Assembly: GCA_037443785.1 (NCBI GenBank)
Contig: JBBINR010000005.1
Location: forward strand, 1-64,000
Direction of reading: 5' to 3'
Origin: JAQUOA01 sp037443785
GTDB taxonomy: Bacteria; Bacteroidota; Ignavibacteria; UBA10030; UBA8401
Length of the DNA stretch: 64,000 nucleotides
The notes under the pieces are model-generated. The model had not been told where the DNA came from. It made no database searches and worked only from the letters and a program-made list of their open reading frames with translations. Position 1 is the stretch's first letter, and the number at the start of each line of letters is the position of its first letter. Shown here piece after piece: positions 1 to 7,821 of this stretch. The translations under genes and the position numbers were made by a program.

Positions 1-1
1 C

Positions 2-898
2 AGCGAATCGTATGCCAAGGTATGCGATATGAAGATAGAAGAATTTCAGGGGCATAATCACTTCGAACTTTTTCCGTCGACGCTCAAAGATGATTTTGAT
101 GAAGCGATTAACAAGCGGATCAATTACAACGTCAATTCACGGCCGTTTATTTTCCCGAATCATCCGGATTGGGGGGTCACGTATTGGGATTTGAGCATGG
201 TGCCGATTCGAGGGATGGATGACAAAGTCGAATTTATTCTGTTTACACTGAGGGACGTTACAGAGCGCCATCGGGCGGATGAATTGATTAAAACAAACGA
301 AGTAAAGTTTCGGACTGTTGCCGATTACACAAACGATTGGGAGTATTGGAAAGATGAAGATCAACAATTTGTCTATATCTCTCCTTCCTGCGAACGAATT
401 ACCGGCTACACCCGTGAAGAATTTTTTGCCGATCCGCTCCTGGTAGAAAAAATTGTTCACCCAGACGATCAGACGTTTATGTCGAAACACTTTCATGAAA
501 TTCATTTGACGGAACATCAACAGCGTACGGAGGAACTTGAATATCGCATCGTAAAAAAAGATGGATCGATTGTCTATATCCATCATATCTGCCGATCGAT
601 CTATGACGACCATGATTATTATCTCGGCAGGCGGGTGAGCAACAGAGATATTACCGAGCGCAAACGTGTTGAACTAGAACGGGAACACTTAATTACAGAA
701 CTTCAAAACGCTCTTGAGCAGATCAAAACGTTAAAAGGTATTGTGCCGATCTGTGCCAGCTGTAAAAAGATCAGGGATGACAAGGGGTACTGGGAGCAGG
801 TGGAGGCTTATGTGGCACGACATACAGAAGCAAAATTCTCGCACGGTATTTGCCCCGATTGTATGAAGAAACTTTATTCAGATTATATGAAAAAGTGA
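2..898 (+). CDS. PAS-domain sensor protein with C-terminal CxxC/CPxC motif (5' end outside window)
   Basis: The reading frame is open from base 2 without a stop, and the residues before the first ATG (position 29) already look like a PAS core, so the gene starts upstream of the window. The visible part holds the end of one PAS/PAC unit (TLRDVTERH near residue 75 counted from that ATG) and a second PAS domain (about 90-215, closing with SNRDITERKR). A short coiled stretch follows. The C-terminus carries a motif of four cysteines, C242-x2-C245-x29-C275-x2-C278, around KKIRDDKG. No histidine kinase, GGDEF or other output domain follows, so the cysteine motif may be the output or a metal site; that is inference. 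The same motif with identical spacing occurs at 14503-14898. The PAS identification is firm; the ligand and the partner are unknown. Confidence 0.85.
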   Translation, partial: SESYAKVCDMKIEEFQGHNHFELFPSTLKDDFDEAINKRINYNVNSRPFIFPNHPDWGVTYWDLSMVPIRGMDDKVEFILFTLRDVTERHRADELIKTNEVKFRTVADYTNDWEYWKDEDQQFVYISPSCERITGYTREEFFADPLLVEKIVHPDDQTFMSKHFHEIHLTEHQQRTEELEYRIVKKDGSIVYIHHICRSIYDDHDYYLGRRVSNRDITERKRVELEREHLITELQNALEQIKTLKGIVPICASCKKIRDDKGYWEQVEAYVARHTEAKFSHGICPDCMKKLYSDYMKK

Positions 899-1248
899 AG
901 CGGGTAACAGGATATCCTCGTGCTCTTTATTTCTCATTCCCAAATTTTGTTTGTGAATGTTTTTTTTAGCGTGATCCAATCGATACAGCTTTTTGATTTG
1001 AAGCACGACTCTGTGGAGAAGTGGATTTTCGTTGCCGAAAAGATTTAATAGTAATACATTCTACGAAACAAAAATTGACTCCGGCAACCTCTCAAGGATC
1101 TACATCATTGGCTGACAGAGCCGCCAATTAGCTTGGAATAAAAAAATAATTAGCCGCCCGACTTTGTGCGCTCGAATGAGTACAAAATCGGCTGAGTGAC
1201 CTAATTTCTGATGAGGTGCCAAACAAAACTTTTAACAGGTATTCAATC
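899..1248. other. Intergenic region with one imperfect hairpin
   Basis: About 350 bases without a convincing gene. The only structure seen is an imperfect inverted repeat: CCGACTTTGTGC (1158-1169) against GTACAAAATCGG (1180-1191), with one mismatch and one possible G-U pair. It lies just before the kinase-like gene and has no T-tract, so it is not a normal terminator. Nothing else is recognised. Confidence 0.4.
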
Positions 1249-1923
1249 ATGGTTTCAGATGGTGTTCCGGGAATAGTTCATACATCTTTCGGTAAAATCA
1301 CTTTGCTTCGGCAATTAGGGAAAGGCAAATCCGGTCATTCATTTTTGGCTGCATTGAATGGTCGGTCAGTCGTATTCAAACGCATGCACAATGAACCTTG
1401 TGCTTACTACACGTTTACTGACGACAAGGTCCAGCTTGAAATTCGGGCATACGAAAAACTTTCGACCATCGGTATCCCGATGCCGGAACTGATCGGTTAT
1501 GATCAGGAACAGCAATTCATCGTTAAAACATACATTGACGGTCACGTGGGACACGAATGGATCGCTCAAACAGATGACGATGAAACCATCATCGAGCGGC
1601 TCTTTGCGATGTCGGCAAAACTCCGTTCACACAATCTGAATATTGATTACTTTCCCGCAAACTTTGTCATCACCGGCAGTCAGTTATATTATGTGGACTA
1701 TGAAATTAATCCTTATAGTTATGAGTGGAGTCTGGAACAGTGGGGGATCTATTACTGGGCTAACCACCGCGGTATGGCAGAATATGTTCGCAGCGGCGAT
1801 TGGCGGGGAATCAATGAAAGTGCGAATTCAGGTATTCCGATAAAAGCGCCGTTTGAAGCGCAGGTGAGACGATGGAGAACGATGTTTCAAACGGTTTCAC
1901 ATCCGGGCAATCTAAACGCTTAA
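1249..1923 (+). CDS. Small protein-kinase-like / aminoglycoside-phosphotransferase-fold protein
   Basis: A 224-residue soluble protein with the landmarks of a compact protein-kinase-like fold. It has a glycine loop LGKGKSG (residues 23-29), a candidate ATP lysine in VVFKRM (K44), a catalytic-loop-like segment NIDYFPANF with D133 and N138, and a metal-binding D150 in YYVDYE replacing DFG. This resembles the small bacterial kinases related to lipopolysaccharide kinases and APH enzymes; the substrate cannot be told. An in-frame GTG at 1216 would add 11 residues. The ATG at 1249 was preferred, but neither has a strong ribosome-binding site. The gene stands alone, with 350 bases before it and 260 after. 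Confidence 0.65.
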   Translation: MVSDGVPGIVHTSFGKITLLRQLGKGKSGHSFLAALNGRSVVFKRMHNEPCAYYTFTDDKVQLEIRAYEKLSTIGIPMPELIGYDQEQQFIVKTYIDGHVGHEWIAQTDDDETIIERLFAMSAKLRSHNLNIDYFPANFVITGSQLYYVDYEINPYSYEWSLEQWGIYYWANHRGMAEYVRSGDWRGINESANSGIPIKAPFEAQVRRWRTMFQTVSHPGNLNA

Positions 1924-2184
1924 ACGACTTGATGACGGAAGGAAACCGCGATAAATTATATTGAAGGATACTATTAAATTTACGTTTATTGACTATCTGC
2001 ATTTAGGCAAATTTGGCGATGAATGGAAAATCGTCAATGTGTTATGGGAATACACGAATTAACAATTCCATAACCGCCGCCCGACCATGAAAAAGCGTAT
2101 TCATTCCTTGAGAAGAATCGGATTTTCTTAGAATTTGCATTTCCCATTTCCGCTGCCTACATTTCTCGCAACAGACACGATGAT

Positions 2185-3153
2185 ATGAATTCCATCACGA
2201 CGTTAACACTGATTACTCAAAGCCCGATCATGAAAGAATTGATCGGGTATGTCGAGACCGCGGCGCTGTCGGATTCTTCCGTATTGCTCGTCGGTGAAAC
2301 GGGTGTGGGGAAAGAATTGTTTGCTGAATTCATTCACAAAAAAAGCCCGAGAGAAAATCATCCCTTTGTTAAAGTCGGTTTATCATCGCTTCCCGCGGAA
2401 TTGCTCGAAAGCGAATTGTTCGGTCACGAAAAAGGTGCCTACACCGGCGCCGGCGGCGAGAAAAAAGGTTTGTTCGAACTTGCCGAAGGAGGAAGCATTT
2501 TTCTTGATGACATCGATGACTTTCCTCTCCCGTTGCAATCGAAACTGTTGCGTGTACTCGAGTCACGCGAATTGATGCGCGTCGGCGGAACCGCTCCAAT
2601 TCCGGTCAACGTCCGAGTGATCTGTGCATCGAAAATCGATCTTAAAGAATTAGTTGACAGGAATTTATTCCGTTCAGATTTATATTATCGCATCAATGTC
2701 GTTCCATTTCACATTCCTCCGCTTCGCGCGCGTCAGGAAGATATTCCGTTATTGGTTCATCATTTTTTAAAAAGATTCATTGTTGACCGTACAATTGACG
2801 TTGCCGATGAAGCGATGCACATGCTGACAACATATTCGTGGCCGGGAAATATTCGAGAACTCCGCAATGTGGTTCAGCGGATGGCGTTATTCGCCAACGG
2901 ATCGATTACGCCCAAAACTCTTCCGCCGGAAATTCATTCCGAAGGGACATTTGCTTCCATTATAAAAGCATGCAATCGATGCCTGGTGGAAGAAAAAATG
3001 TCGTTTGAAGAAGTGATGAGCTGCCTCGAAATGAATCTTATCAAACAAGCTCTGCAAAAAGCCGATGGTAACAGAACACAAGCGGCGAAAATTTTGAATC
3101 TCAGCAATTCTACTTTCCGCGATAAATTAAAGAAGCACCAACTCGAAGAGTAA
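2185..3153 (+). CDS. Sigma-54-dependent transcriptional activator without sensory domain
   Basis: An enhancer-binding protein of the NtrC class. The AAA+ domain starts almost at the N-terminus: Walker A GETGVGKE (37-44), the sigma-54 contact loop GAYTGA (84-89) and Walker B SIFLDDID (104-111). A Fis-type helix-turn-helix closes the protein (about 287-318, NRTQAAKILNLSNSTFRDKL). Only about 15 residues precede the AAA+ domain, so no receiver, PAS or GAF domain is present and control of activity must lie elsewhere. The linker between AAA+ and HTH holds C263-N-R-C266 and C280, which could bind metal or sense redox (inference). A -24/-12 promoter begins 228 bases downstream of its stop, before the hydrogenase genes, which makes this protein the obvious candidate activator. 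Confidence 0.92.
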   Translation: MNSITTLTLITQSPIMKELIGYVETAALSDSSVLLVGETGVGKELFAEFIHKKSPRENHPFVKVGLSSLPAELLESELFGHEKGAYTGAGGEKKGLFELAEGGSIFLDDIDDFPLPLQSKLLRVLESRELMRVGGTAPIPVNVRVICASKIDLKELVDRNLFRSDLYYRINVVPFHIPPLRARQEDIPLLVHHFLKRFIVDRTIDVADEAMHMLTTYSWPGNIRELRNVVQRMALFANGSITPKTLPPEIHSEGTFASIIKACNRCLVEEKMSFEEVMSCLEMNLIKQALQKADGNRTQAAKILNLSNSTFRDKLKKHQLEE

Positions 3154-3207
3154 TCTCTAAAAATTCAACTCTCGCGGTATAATCACTGCACGCTTAATTT
3201 CCCGGCT

Positions 3208-3262
3208 GCTTCGTCGTTCCGGCGAAAGCTGGTCCAAAGGACTCCTTTGGAGAATCCAGAAA
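3208..3262. repeat. Mosaic repeat-like element with 19-bp palindrome
   Basis: The stretch starts with TTCCGGCGAAAGC, a core familiar from dispersed intergenic repeats in many genomes. It contains a perfect palindrome, TCCAAAGGA (3233-3241) and TCCTTTGGA (3243-3251) around one C. Only one copy was seen in the window. It could be a repeat remnant or a protein-binding dyad upstream of the sigma-54 promoter. Confidence 0.45.
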
Positions 3263-3310
3263 CGGGATGCCAGCGTACGCTAGTTTGACAAAAATCCACG
3301 GATTCCCGTG
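3233..3310 (+). promoter_or_regulatory. Three dyads, candidate upstream activator sites for the hydrogenase promoter
   Basis: Three separate dyads lie 80 to 150 bases before the -24/-12 promoter: TCCAAAGGA/TCCTTTGGA (3233-3251), the palindrome AGCGTACGCT (3272-3281) and CACGG-ATTC-CCGTG (3297-3310). Sigma-54 activators usually bind dyads at such distances. Which one is used, if any, is unknown, and the first may belong to a dispersed repeat. Confidence 0.35.
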
Positions 3311-3380
3311 ATGATACGGCGGAAATCCGTCAGTCCATAATTACTCGTCTTTTATTTTTCGTCAATTCTTGTAATAATTT

Positions 3381-3397
3381 CAGGCATCAATGTTGCG
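3381..3397 (+). promoter_or_regulatory. Sigma-54 (-24/-12) promoter of the hydrogenase operon
   Basis: GGCAT (GG at 3383-3384) and TTGC (GC at 3395-3396) are separated by exactly the ten bases that sigma-54 promoters need between GG and GC. The match to TGGCAC-N5-TTGC is good but not perfect. Transcription would start near 3408, about 25 bases before the first ATG of the operon. The sigma-54 activator encoded just upstream supports the call. Confidence 0.72.
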
Positions 3398-3431
3398 TAG
3401 TCATAGTCATCTCAATTAAAGGAGAGTGCCA

Positions 3432-3644
3432 ATGACGCAACAAATAGAAGAACTCTCTCTTACCGGTGAAGTGGTTGAAATCGTCAATCACGAAAGCAAG
3501 CCGGTTACCACTGTCTATCTCAAACCGTTCACGATAAAATTGGACGACGTTACCGATGTTCGCCTCGGCGACGGTGTCGTTATCGATGTCTCGATTATGA
3601 TTCATTCAATAAACTTTCAATCAACTATCAGGAGGAACACATGA
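3432..3644 (+). CDS. 70-residue protein leading the hydrogenase operon
   Basis: A small acidic protein, likely rich in beta strands (segments such as VTTVYLKPFTIKL and GDGVVIDVSI), with no cysteine, signal peptide or membrane helix. The ATG at 3432 is chosen over the GTG at 3426 because GGAGAG (3421-3426) sits at proper spacing before it. The stop overlaps the ATG of the hydrogenase small subunit (ATGA), so translation is probably coupled. Its family is not recognised. Its place as first gene after the sigma-54 promoter suggests a role in hydrogenase assembly or regulation, which is inference. Confidence 0.7.
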   Translation: MTQQIEELSLTGEVVEIVNHESKPVTTVYLKPFTIKLDDVTDVRLGDGVVIDVSIMIHSINFQSTIRRNT

Positions 3645-4765
3645 ATGGTTCTCCATTAACCCTTTGGGAACACGCTCAGCTTCAAGGAGTTTCACGGCGG
3701 GATTTTATCCGTTTCTGTTCGTGGATTGCAGCGGCTGCGGGCATTGAAGTTGCAGGTGTAAGTCAAGTTGTCAAAGCAATGGAAAATAAACCGCGCTTGC
3801 CGGTGGTGTGGATGCATTTTCAGGAATGCACGTGCTGCAGCGAATCGTTTATCCGTTCGTCGCATCCGATCGTTTCCGATATCGTGCTGGATAAAATTTC
3901 GCTCGACTATACCGAAACATTGCAGGCGGCGGCAGGATTTCAAGCGGAAAAATCGTTGCAGGATACGATCAAAAAATATAAGGGAGAATATTTGATGTGT
4001 GTTGAAGGTTCAATTCCGACCGGTGACGGCGGTGTGTATTGCTGTGTCGGTGGAAAATCTGCGTTGGACATTGTAAAAGAAGTTGCGGCGGACGCAAAAG
4101 CAATTGTGGCGTGGGGAAATTGTGCAACACACGGCTGTGTGCAGGCAGCGAAACCAAATCCGACGGGCGCAACGCCGGTACACAAAATTATTTCCGGGAA
4201 GCCGATCATCAATGTTCCGGGTTGTCCGCCGATTGCTGAAGTGATGGCAGGCGTTGTCGTTCACTTACTCGCGTTCGACCGTATTCCACAACTTGACGGA
4301 CTTGGCAGACCGAAAGCGTTTTACTCACGGCGTATTCACGACTCATGCTACCGCCGTCCGAATTACGATGCCGGACTGTTTGTCGAATCGTTCGACGATG
4401 AAAATGCAAAACGCGGATATTGCCTCTATAAGGTGGGATGCCGTGGTCCTGTTACATACAACGCATGTGCAATCATGAAGTGGAATAATGGTGTCAGCTA
4501 TCCAATTCAATCCGGTCATGGATGCATTGGATGCAGCGAAAAAGATTTTTGGGACAACGGTCCATTCTACCAGCATCTTGCATCGTTCCCCGGCTTTGGA
4601 ATTGAAACGACTGCGGATAATATCGGTGTGGCGGTTGGTGCGGCAACAGCCGTTGGAATTGCGGCACATGCAATTTCCACGAACATCAAAAAACGAAAAC
4701 TTATTCAATCGGAAATTGAAAGCAGTGATACATCTGATGATAACGCTGCAAAAGGAGGTGCGTAA
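3641..4765 (+). CDS. hyaA: NiFe hydrogenase small subunit, oxygen-tolerant (group 1d-like) type
   Basis: The electron-transfer subunit of a periplasm-facing, membrane-bound uptake hydrogenase. The Tat signal is S-R19-R20-DFIRF followed by a hydrophobic stretch. Proximal-cluster cysteines are C63, C66, C161 and C195, and two extra cysteines, C65 (in ECTCCSE) and C166 (in CATHGC), match the pair that makes the [4Fe-3S] cluster of oxygen-tolerant enzymes. All six keep a constant offset of 46 from the mature E. coli Hyd-1 numbering as I recall it (17, 19, 20, 115, 120, 149). Distal ligands H233, C236, C261, C267 and medial ligands C276, C295, C298 are present. A C-terminal helix (about 327-346) would anchor it and contact the cytochrome b. 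The start overlaps the preceding gene. Confidence 0.96.
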   Translation: MNGSPLTLWEHAQLQGVSRRDFIRFCSWIAAAAGIEVAGVSQVVKAMENKPRLPVVWMHFQECTCCSESFIRSSHPIVSDIVLDKISLDYTETLQAAAGFQAEKSLQDTIKKYKGEYLMCVEGSIPTGDGGVYCCVGGKSALDIVKEVAADAKAIVAWGNCATHGCVQAAKPNPTGATPVHKIISGKPIINVPGCPPIAEVMAGVVVHLLAFDRIPQLDGLGRPKAFYSRRIHDSCYRRPNYDAGLFVESFDDENAKRGYCLYKVGCRGPVTYNACAIMKWNNGVSYPIQSGHGCIGCSEKDFWDNGPFYQHLASFPGFGIETTADNIGVAVGAATAVGIAAHAISTNIKKRKLIQSEIESSDTSDDNAAKGGA

Positions 4766-6483
4766 TGTCTACTCGAATTGTTGTTGATCCAATTACACGC
4801 ATTGAAGGGCATCTTCGCATCGAAGCAGAAATTAAAGATGGAAAAATTGTTGATGCATGGAGTGCCGGAACAATGGTTCGCGGGATTGAATTGATTTTAA
4901 AAGGACGCGATCCGCGCGATGCATGGGCATTTACCGAACGTGTGTGCGGAGTTTGCACAACGGTTCACGCACTAGCCTCTGTTCGAACCGTTGAAGATGC
5001 GCTCGGCATTGTTGTTCCGCCGAATGCCGAAATGATCCGCAACTTGATGTTTGCCGCACTCTATATGCAGGATCACGTCGTACATTTCTATCATTTGCAC
5101 GCATTGGATTGGGTAGACGTTGTCAGTGCACTGAAAGCTGATCCGAAAAAAACTTCGGAGCTTGCGCAGAGCATTTCCCATTGGCCGAAAAGCTCGCCGG
5201 GATATTTTTCCGATGTGCAAAAACGATTAAAAACATTTGTGGAAAGCGGTCAACTCGGAATTTTTGCGAATGGATATTGGGGACATAATGCGTACAAGCT
5301 TCCTGCAGAAGCAAATTTGATGGGAACGGCACATTACCTTGAAGCCCTTGAATGGCAGAAAGAAGTCGTAAAGATTCATACAATCTTCGGCGGGAAAAAT
5401 CCGCATCCGAATTATTTAGTGGGCGGAGTTCCATGTTCGGTAAATCTCGATGAAGCAAACGCATTGAATGCCGAACGACTTGCGTATGTGGGAACGCTGC
5501 TTGAACAAGCGTACGAATTTATTGATCAAGTGTATATTCCGGATCTGCTTGCGGTGGCATCGTTCTACAAAGATTGGGGCGCAATCGGTGGCGGACTTCC
5601 GAATTATCTTTCCTATGGCGACATGCCGATGAATGGATACGCAGATTTGTCGAGTTTCAAATATCCGCGCGGCGCCGTGCTCAATCGTGATTTATCAAAA
5701 GTTCATGAAGTCGATGGAAAGAATGTCGATCATGTTCAGGAATACATCAAGCATTCGTGGTATGAATATGCTGGCGGAGACGATGTTGCAAAACATCCGT
5801 GGGAAGGTGAAACGAAATTGAAATACACCGGACCGAAACCGCCGTACGAACATCTGGATGTGAATGAAAAATACAGCTGGTTGAAAACTCCGCGCTGGAA
5901 AGGTCATGCAATGGAAGTCGGTCCGCTTGCGCGGCTTCTTGTTGCGTATGCTTCCGGCAAAAAAGAAGTAATTGATCTTGTCGGCAGCGTCTTGAAGACG
6001 CTGGATGTTCCTGTCGGTGCACTTTTTTCAACACTTGGCAGAACAGCCGCTCGCGGTATCGAAACAAAGCTTGTTGCCAATTGGTCGAAAGAGTTTTATC
6101 AAACACTCCTTTCGAATATTAAAAACGGTGATACGCGAATGTTTAACAAAGATAAGTGGGAGCCGGAGTCATGGCCTGCACAAGCACAGGGTGTCGGTTT
6201 AACAGAAGCGCCGCGCGGTGCGTTAGCGCACTGGATAGTTATCAAAGATAAAAAAATTGATAACTACCAGCTTGTTGTACCGACGACGTGGAATGCATCG
6301 CCTCGCGATCCGAGCGGACAACGTTCAGCGTATGAAGCGGCACTCATCGGAACACCGGTTCACAATCCGGATCAACCGCTGGAAATTTTGCGCACGATTC
6401 ATTCGTTCGATCCATGTCTCGCATGTGCCGTTCATTTGTATGATGAAAAAGGACGGTACGTACATCAGCTCAATACATTTTAG
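4765..6483 (+). CDS. hyaB: NiFe hydrogenase large (catalytic) subunit
   Basis: This 572-residue protein carries the NiFe active site that splits hydrogen. The N-terminal motif RVCGVCTTVH gives C61 and C64. The C-terminal motif DPCLACAVH gives C551, C554 and H557. The 15 residues after H557 are the peptide expected to be removed by the maturation protease encoded at 7256. The protein has no export signal of its own and should travel with the small subunit through the Tat system. A very strong ribosome-binding site, AAAGGAGGTG (4751-4760), precedes the start, which overlaps the small-subunit stop by one base. Confidence 0.97.
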   Translation: MSTRIVVDPITRIEGHLRIEAEIKDGKIVDAWSAGTMVRGIELILKGRDPRDAWAFTERVCGVCTTVHALASVRTVEDALGIVVPPNAEMIRNLMFAALYMQDHVVHFYHLHALDWVDVVSALKADPKKTSELAQSISHWPKSSPGYFSDVQKRLKTFVESGQLGIFANGYWGHNAYKLPAEANLMGTAHYLEALEWQKEVVKIHTIFGGKNPHPNYLVGGVPCSVNLDEANALNAERLAYVGTLLEQAYEFIDQVYIPDLLAVASFYKDWGAIGGGLPNYLSYGDMPMNGYADLSSFKYPRGAVLNRDLSKVHEVDGKNVDHVQEYIKHSWYEYAGGDDVAKHPWEGETKLKYTGPKPPYEHLDVNEKYSWLKTPRWKGHAMEVGPLARLLVAYASGKKEVIDLVGSVLKTLDVPVGALFSTLGRTAARGIETKLVANWSKEFYQTLLSNIKNGDTRMFNKDKWEPESWPAQAQGVGLTEAPRGALAHWIVIKDKKIDNYQLVVPTTWNASPRDPSGQRSAYEAALIGTPVHNPDQPLEILRTIHSFDPCLACAVHLYDEKGRYVHQLNTF

Positions 6484-6492
6484 GAGGCGCAC

Positions 6493-7173
6493 ATGGAAAA
6501 TGCATCAATTCGTCGTGTGTATGTGTGGCAGCTGCCGGTGCGTGTGTATCACTGGGTGAATGCGCTCGCTGTGCTTCTGCTTGCCTGCACCGGATATTTG
6601 ATCGGGCATCCGTTTGCGATACAAAGTGGAACGGAAGCGTACGACAATTATTGGTTCGGCACGGTTCGGTTCATTCATTTCGTTGCGGCGTTCTTTTTTT
6701 TCTTCAATTTTGTTTTCCGGTTGTACTGGGGATTCGTTGGGAATAAGTTCGCACGATGGCGAAATTTTATTCCTCACCGAAGAGAGCAATTTGTTGAAAT
6801 GAATGAAGTACTGAAAGTGGATATCCTTCAGGCAAAGATCAAACCATTGGAATCGATCGGCCACAACAGTATGGCCGGCTTCACTTATTTTCTGACATTC
6901 CTCGCATTCTTGTTTCAATCCATTACGGGATTCGGAATGTACGCGGCGATGAGCCATTCGGCACTGCCGCAATTCTTTGCGTGGATTGTTCCAATGATGG
7001 GAGGAGATTTTGCGGTGCGTCAATGGCATCATATCATGATGTGGTTCTTCGTTGTTTTTTCGATGATCCACGTCTATCTCGTGTTCTACCATGATTATGT
7101 TGAAGGACGCGGTATTATCTCTTCGATGGCAGGGGGATGGAAATTCATTGAAAAAGAATTTCGGCAGAAATAG
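6493..7173 (+). CDS. hyaC: Ni/Fe-hydrogenase b-type cytochrome subunit
   Basis: A 226-residue membrane protein with four predicted helices (about 20-37, 55-75, 125-150 and 175-200) that binds two b hemes and passes electrons from the small subunit to quinone. Candidate heme histidines occur in VYHWVNAL, RFIHFVAA, QWHHIMMW and IHVYLVFYHDY, the usual pattern of HyaC/HupC proteins. The start follows the large subunit by nine bases, with TAGGAGG as ribosome-binding site. Its presence, together with the small-subunit anchor helix, points to respiratory hydrogen uptake. Confidence 0.94.
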   Translation: MENASIRRVYVWQLPVRVYHWVNALAVLLLACTGYLIGHPFAIQSGTEAYDNYWFGTVRFIHFVAAFFFFFNFVFRLYWGFVGNKFARWRNFIPHRREQFVEMNEVLKVDILQAKIKPLESIGHNSMAGFTYFLTFLAFLFQSITGFGMYAAMSHSALPQFFAWIVPMMGGDFAVRQWHHIMMWFFVVFSMIHVYLVFYHDYVEGRGIISSMAGGWKFIEKEFRQK

Positions 7174-7200
7174 TTTTGTAAAAATCATTTAATGCAATTG

Positions 7201-7238
7201 AAAGGCGGGAGCTTTTTTCAATCTCGCCTTTTTGTTTT
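7201..7238 (+). terminator. Rho-independent terminator after the hydrogenase structural genes
   Basis: AAAGGCGGGA (7201-7210) pairs with TCTCGCCTTT (7222-7231), ten pairs with one G-U, followed by a T-rich run to 7238. It sits 27 bases after the cytochrome b gene and should separate or attenuate transcription into the maturation genes. Confidence 0.85.
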
Positions 7239-7255
7239 AAAAAAAATTGTCCACT

Positions 7256-7762
7256 ATGACTAATTCAAAATCTACACTAATTCTTGGACTTGGCAATCTC
7301 TTAATGGGCGATGAAGGCGTTGGTGTTCATGCCATTGCTCTTCTGCAGAAAGAAAAATTCCCGGTGCATGTTGAATGCATCGATGGCGGCACAGGTGGAT
7401 TTCATCTTTTATCATATTTTCATGAATACGATCCGATTATTTTGATTGATGCAACAATGGATGATCGTCTCGCAGGTTCCGTCAATATCATTCAACCAAA
7501 ATTTGCAACCGATTTTCCACGAACATTAAGCGCTCACGATATTGGGCTTCGCGATCTTATAGAGACAGCGGTGCTCTCTGCACCACTTCCCAAAATTTAT
7601 TTGATCACCATTTCTGTCAGTGAAGTGCGTTCCATGGTCATGGAGCTTTCTCCCGCAATTCAACAATCACTCGCAAATGTGGTAAATGCAGTTTCATCAA
7701 TTCTTAAGAATGATAAGCTAATTGATTCAGAATGCAGTATTTTAGAGGAAAATCAGGCATAA
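7256..7762 (+). CDS. hyaD: Hydrogenase maturation endopeptidase (HyaD/HupD family)
   Basis: A 168-residue nickel-dependent protease that removes the C-terminal peptide of the large subunit after nickel insertion. The family's three metal ligands are recognisable: E in GNLLMGDEGVG, D in LIDATMD and H in SAHDIGLRD. The nearby GGTGGFHLL is also typical. The start is taken at ATG 7256; an upstream TTG at 7247 is less likely. No strong ribosome-binding site is visible and the gene begins 17 bases after a terminator tail, so its own promoter, if any, was not identified. Confidence 0.93.
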   Translation: MTNSKSTLILGLGNLLMGDEGVGVHAIALLQKEKFPVHVECIDGGTGGFHLLSYFHEYDPIILIDATMDDRLAGSVNIIQPKFATDFPRTLSAHDIGLRDLIETAVLSAPLPKIYLITISVSEVRSMVMELSPAIQQSLANVVNAVSSILKNDKLIDSECSILEENQA

Positions 7763-7821
7763 GGATTGAGATAATTACCGAATAACCAGACGCACACTCT
7801 CATCATCATTCAAGGTGGACT

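Noticed and set aside
6505..7188. A 227-codon open frame antisense to the cytochrome b gene
   Set aside because: It lies fully opposite a well-supported gene, and its predicted protein has no domain pattern; it is a by-product of codon use.
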